In this document: positions 61,583-64,000 of the stretch, piece by piece
Position numbering within the stretch: the first letter of the stretch is position 1
Layout: every line of letters starts with the position of its first letter
DNA from: SVFI01 sp045588655
Lineage (GTDB): Bacteria; Bacillota; Clostridia; Lachnospirales; Lachnospiraceae
Direction of reading: 5' to 3'
Assembly: GCA_045588655.1 (NCBI GenBank)
Contig: JAZNEP010000022.1
Span: 248,001 to 312,000, forward strand
DNA: 64,000 bases
The notes under the pieces: generated by a model
Seen by the model: the letters and a program-made list of their open reading frames with translations, nothing else
The model's database searches: none
Told to the model about the DNA's origin: nothing
Translations under genes and position numbers: made by a program

Positions 61583-64000
61583 ATGTCAAAATTTAGTGTG
61601 AAAAAACCGTATACTGTCCTCGTGGCAGTGGTGATGTTGATTGTTCTTGGAATTGTCAGCTTTACAAAGCTTACAACGGATTTACTTCCAACAATCAGTA
61701 TCCCGTATGTATTAGTTATCACAACCTATCCGGGAGCGTCTCCGGAGAGAGTGGAAAGTGATGTCAGCAAGGTTTTGGAAGAAAGACTTGGAACGGTAAA
61801 TGGAGTAGAGAACGTAAATAGTGTTTCCTATGAAAATTATAGTATGGTAACACTAGAGTTTGCGGATGATACCAATATGGATAGTGCCATGGTTAAGCTC
61901 TCTACGCAGATTAACCAGATTGAATTTCCGGATACGGTGGGTACTCCGTCACTGATGGAAATTTCACCGGACATGATGGCGACGATGTATCTGGCAGTAG
62001 ATTATGAAGGATCGGATATTTATGACTTGACTACGTTTGTAGATGAAACAGTAATTCCGTATATGGAAAGACAGAACGGGGTTGCGAGTGTGTCTGCGAC
62101 TGGTATGGTAGAGCAGTCGGTTGAGATTCGTCTGGATAAAGAGAAAGTGGACGCATTAAATGCAAAAGTTCTTGGTATTGCGACAGACAAACTGGATGAT
62201 GCGCAGGCAGAACTGGATGATGCCAGACAAGAGTTAAACGATGCCGAATCTGAAATCAATAGTGGACAGGAAAAGCTTAAGGATGAGCAGGAAACAGCGA
62301 CAGATGAATTAGCCAAATACAGCAAAATGCTGGATGAGGCCATCGCCACAAAAGCCGCATATGCTGCAAGATTGGTGGGCCTTGAAACAGATGAGATGGC
62401 ATTAAAGGCTGAACTGAAGGCATACAAAGACAATAAAGTACAGAAAAATTATGAACAGATAAATAGTTCCTTTGATGTGGCTAGAGGAACCATTCAGTCA
62501 GAAGAAACATTTAAAGCAATTTATGATGCGGTATATGCACAGATTCGAATTGCTGCAGTACAGCAGGCGTTAGAATCTGCGGGAATGGCAGGTGTTGTAA
62601 TAGACGCAACCAATATAGATACGTATTTGGCAATGCTTGGTCCGGATGCAACAGCAGCAATTGAGGCGGCAGCGGCTGAAAATGCCACAAAGGTTGCAAA
62701 AGAGCAACAGCAACAGCAGCTGGACGACATTCCGACGGATGTAAAGGATGCGATCGATAATCCGAAAAAGCTCAAAGCATTTAAAGAGATGATGGAGCAG
62801 CAGGGACAGGAAGAAGCTGCAAAAGCTTTAACCAAGAAAAATCTCAAGCAGCTGTATGATATTGTGACAACGCGTATTCCGCAGATTAACACAGAACTTG
62901 CAAATTTAGCAATTGAGATTGCGGCAGCAAAAGAGGTCAATAAAAAGGTGGAAGAATCCATCAAAGAAGCGGAAGATGCTTATGTAGAGGTGGAAGCCGG
63001 AAAGATTACGGCAGCCGCTTCGTTTGGGGCTTATACGGCGCAGCTTGAATCCGGTAAACTTTCCATTGAACAGGGAAAAGAGCAGATGAAGCAGGCACAG
63101 GAACAGCTCGATGAAAGCCGTGAATCGGTGTTGGAAAGTGCCAATATGGACGCTCTTTTATCACTGGAAACATTAGCACAGCTTATTGGTGCACAAAACT
63201 TTTCCATGCCGGCCGGATATATTCAAAATGAGGATGATACACAGATTCTTGTTAAGATTGGAGATGAGTTCGATAATGTAGAACAAATTGAAAATATGAT
63301 TCTGTGTAATGTAGATAAAATCGGAGATGTCAGAATCAGTGATGTGGCAAACGTAACCGTACTGGATAATGCAAATGAAAGTTACGCGAAGTTAAACGGA
63401 AACAATGCTGTCATTTTGAGCATCATGAAATCAAGTACTGCAGGTACATCGGATGTTTCAAAGACTTGTAATGAAGCGATAAAAGAACTGGAAAAAGAGT
63501 ATGGCGGTCTCCATTTGACTCCACTTATGGACCAGGGAGATTATATCGGTCTCATTATCAACTCTGTACTTTCAAATTTGATATGGGGTGCACTCCTGGC
63601 CGTGATTGTGCTTGCTATCTTCTTGAAGGACTATAAGCCTACACTTGTTGTAGCATTTAGTATCCCGATGAGTGTGCTGTTTGCGATTGTACTTATGTAT
63701 TTCTCGAACATAACACTGAACATCATTTCACTTTCGGGATTGGCACTCGGTGTCGGCATGCTTGTAGATAACTCGATTGTCGTAATAGAGAATATTTATC
63801 GATTGCGTAACAAAGGCGTTTCGTCTGCAAGAGCAGCGGTTATGGGAGCTAAACAGGTGGCCGGTGCGATAGCAGCATCGACCTTGACTACCATTTGTGT
63901 ATTCCTTCCGATTGTATTTACAACCGGTCTGACCAGACAGTTGTTTACGGATATGGCGCTTACGATTGCATATAGTTTGATTGCCAGTTTGATTGTGGCG
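61583..64000 (+). CDS. RND-family exporter with coiled-coil insert, 5' part only
   Basis: The frame is open to the end of the window: 806 codons, without the 3' end. It starts KKPYTVLVAVVMLIVLGIVSF (first membrane helix) and has the AcrB-family porter segment (TTYPGASPERVESDVSK). A long coiled coil (about 190-530, heptads of Glu, Lys, Ala and Gln such as LDDAQAELDDARQELNDAE) is followed by membrane helices 2-5 and the signature GLALGVGMLVDNSIVVIENI. The coiled coil interrupts the porter domain. Single-protein exporters of this form occur in Gram-positive bacteria; the substrate is unknown. A partner outer-membrane channel is not expected in a Gram-positive. Confidence 0.9.
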   Translation, partial: MSKFSVKKPYTVLVAVVMLIVLGIVSFTKLTTDLLPTISIPYVLVITTYPGASPERVESDVSKVLEERLGTVNGVENVNSVSYENYSMVTLEFADDTNMDSAMVKLSTQINQIEFPDTVGTPSLMEISPDMMATMYLAVDYEGSDIYDLTTFVDETVIPYMERQNGVASVSATGMVEQSVEIRLDKEKVDALNAKVLGIATDKLDDAQAELDDARQELNDAESEINSGQEKLKDEQETATDELAKYSKMLDEAIATKAAYAARLVGLETDEMALKAELKAYKDNKVQKNYEQINSSFDVARGTIQSEETFKAIYDAVYAQIRIAAVQQALESAGMAGVVIDATNIDTYLAMLGPDATAAIEAAAAENATKVAKEQQQQQLDDIPTDVKDAIDNPKKLKAFKEMMEQQGQEEAAKALTKKNLKQLYDIVTTRIPQINTELANLAIEIAAAKEVNKKVEESIKEAEDAYVEVEAGKITAAASFGAYTAQLESGKLSIEQGKEQMKQAQEQLDESRESVLESANMDALLSLETLAQLIGAQNFSMPAGYIQNEDDTQILVKIGDEFDNVEQIENMILCNVDKIGDVRISDVANVTVLDNANESYAKLNGNNAVILSIMKSSTAGTSDVSKTCNEAIKELEKEYGGLHLTPLMDQGDYIGLIINSVLSNLIWGALLAVIVLAIFLKDYKPTLVVAFSIPMSVLFAIVLMYFSNITLNIISLSGLALGVGMLVDNSIVVIENIYRLRNKGVSSARAAVMGAKQVAGAIAASTLTTICVFLPIVFTTGLTRQLFTDMALTIAYSLIASLIVA

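Noticed and set aside
9..64000. Search for a defence island, prophage, insertion sequence or integrase
   Set aside because: No transposase, integrase, phage, restriction or toxin-antitoxin protein was recognised on either strand.

Overview
The window (about 40% G+C by eye, nearly all genes on the + strand) looks like a chromosome segment from a motile, Gram-positive member of the Clostridia, most likely Lachnospiraceae (Roseburia/Agathobacter/Butyrivibrio-like). This rests on protein features rather than a database search: CodY, FliY in place of a short FliN, CheC and CheD, PolC, a sigma-D type flagellar factor, and large Tyr-rich and Ig-like (Big_2) secreted proteins.

Layout. (1) 1-5.9 kb: the 3' end of a secreted protein gene and a 1642-aa surface protein built around three related alpha/beta modules, closed by a strong terminator. 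(2) 6.0-9.1 kb: topA and codY, each with its own sigma-A type promoter. (3) 9.3-43.9 kb: one near-continuous fla/che supercluster. It carries rod and export genes (flgBC, fliEFGHIJ, ylxF-like), hook genes (fliK, flgD, TIGR02530-type protein, flgE), the stator (motAB), the switch (fliL, fliM, fliY, cheY), the export gate (fliOPQR, flhBA), placement genes (flhF, flhG), a PilZ protein, chemotaxis genes (cheB, A, W, C, D), sigD, fapA and four little-known genes, one SwrB-like. (4) 43.9-46.0 kb: rpsB and tsf. (5) 46.2-49.7 kb: an envelope insert with an Ig-like secreted protein, a polysaccharide deacetylase and a bactofilin. (6) 49.7-60.6 kb: pyrH, frr, uppS, cdsA, dxr, rseP, ispG and polC. (7) 60.6-64 kb: a minus-strand tRNA-Glu(CUC), a small unknown protein and the 5' part of an RND exporter with a large coiled-coil insert.

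The order topA, codY, fla/che, sigD, swrB-like gene, rpsB, tsf, pyrH, frr, uppS, cdsA, dxr, rseP, polC matches the Bacillus subtilis chromosome. The informative part is therefore what has been added or lost: motAB sits where flbD/swrD is expected, a PilZ gene lies between flhG and cheB, fapA and small genes lie between sigD and rpsB, and an envelope trio lies between tsf and pyrH.

Regulation visible in the sequence: sigma-A type promoters precede topA, codY, flgB, motA and rpsB. Two well-matched sigma-28/sigma-D promoters (TAAG, 15-bp spacer, [G/T]CCGATAA) lie inside the flagellar operon, before fliK and before the TIGR02530 gene/flgE. That suggests SigD, encoded at the end of the same operon, feeds back on hook genes. 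In two places a terminator hairpin and the next gene's promoter occupy the same DNA (topA/codY and the fla operon/rpsB). No CRISPR array, prophage, insertion sequence or defence system was seen.
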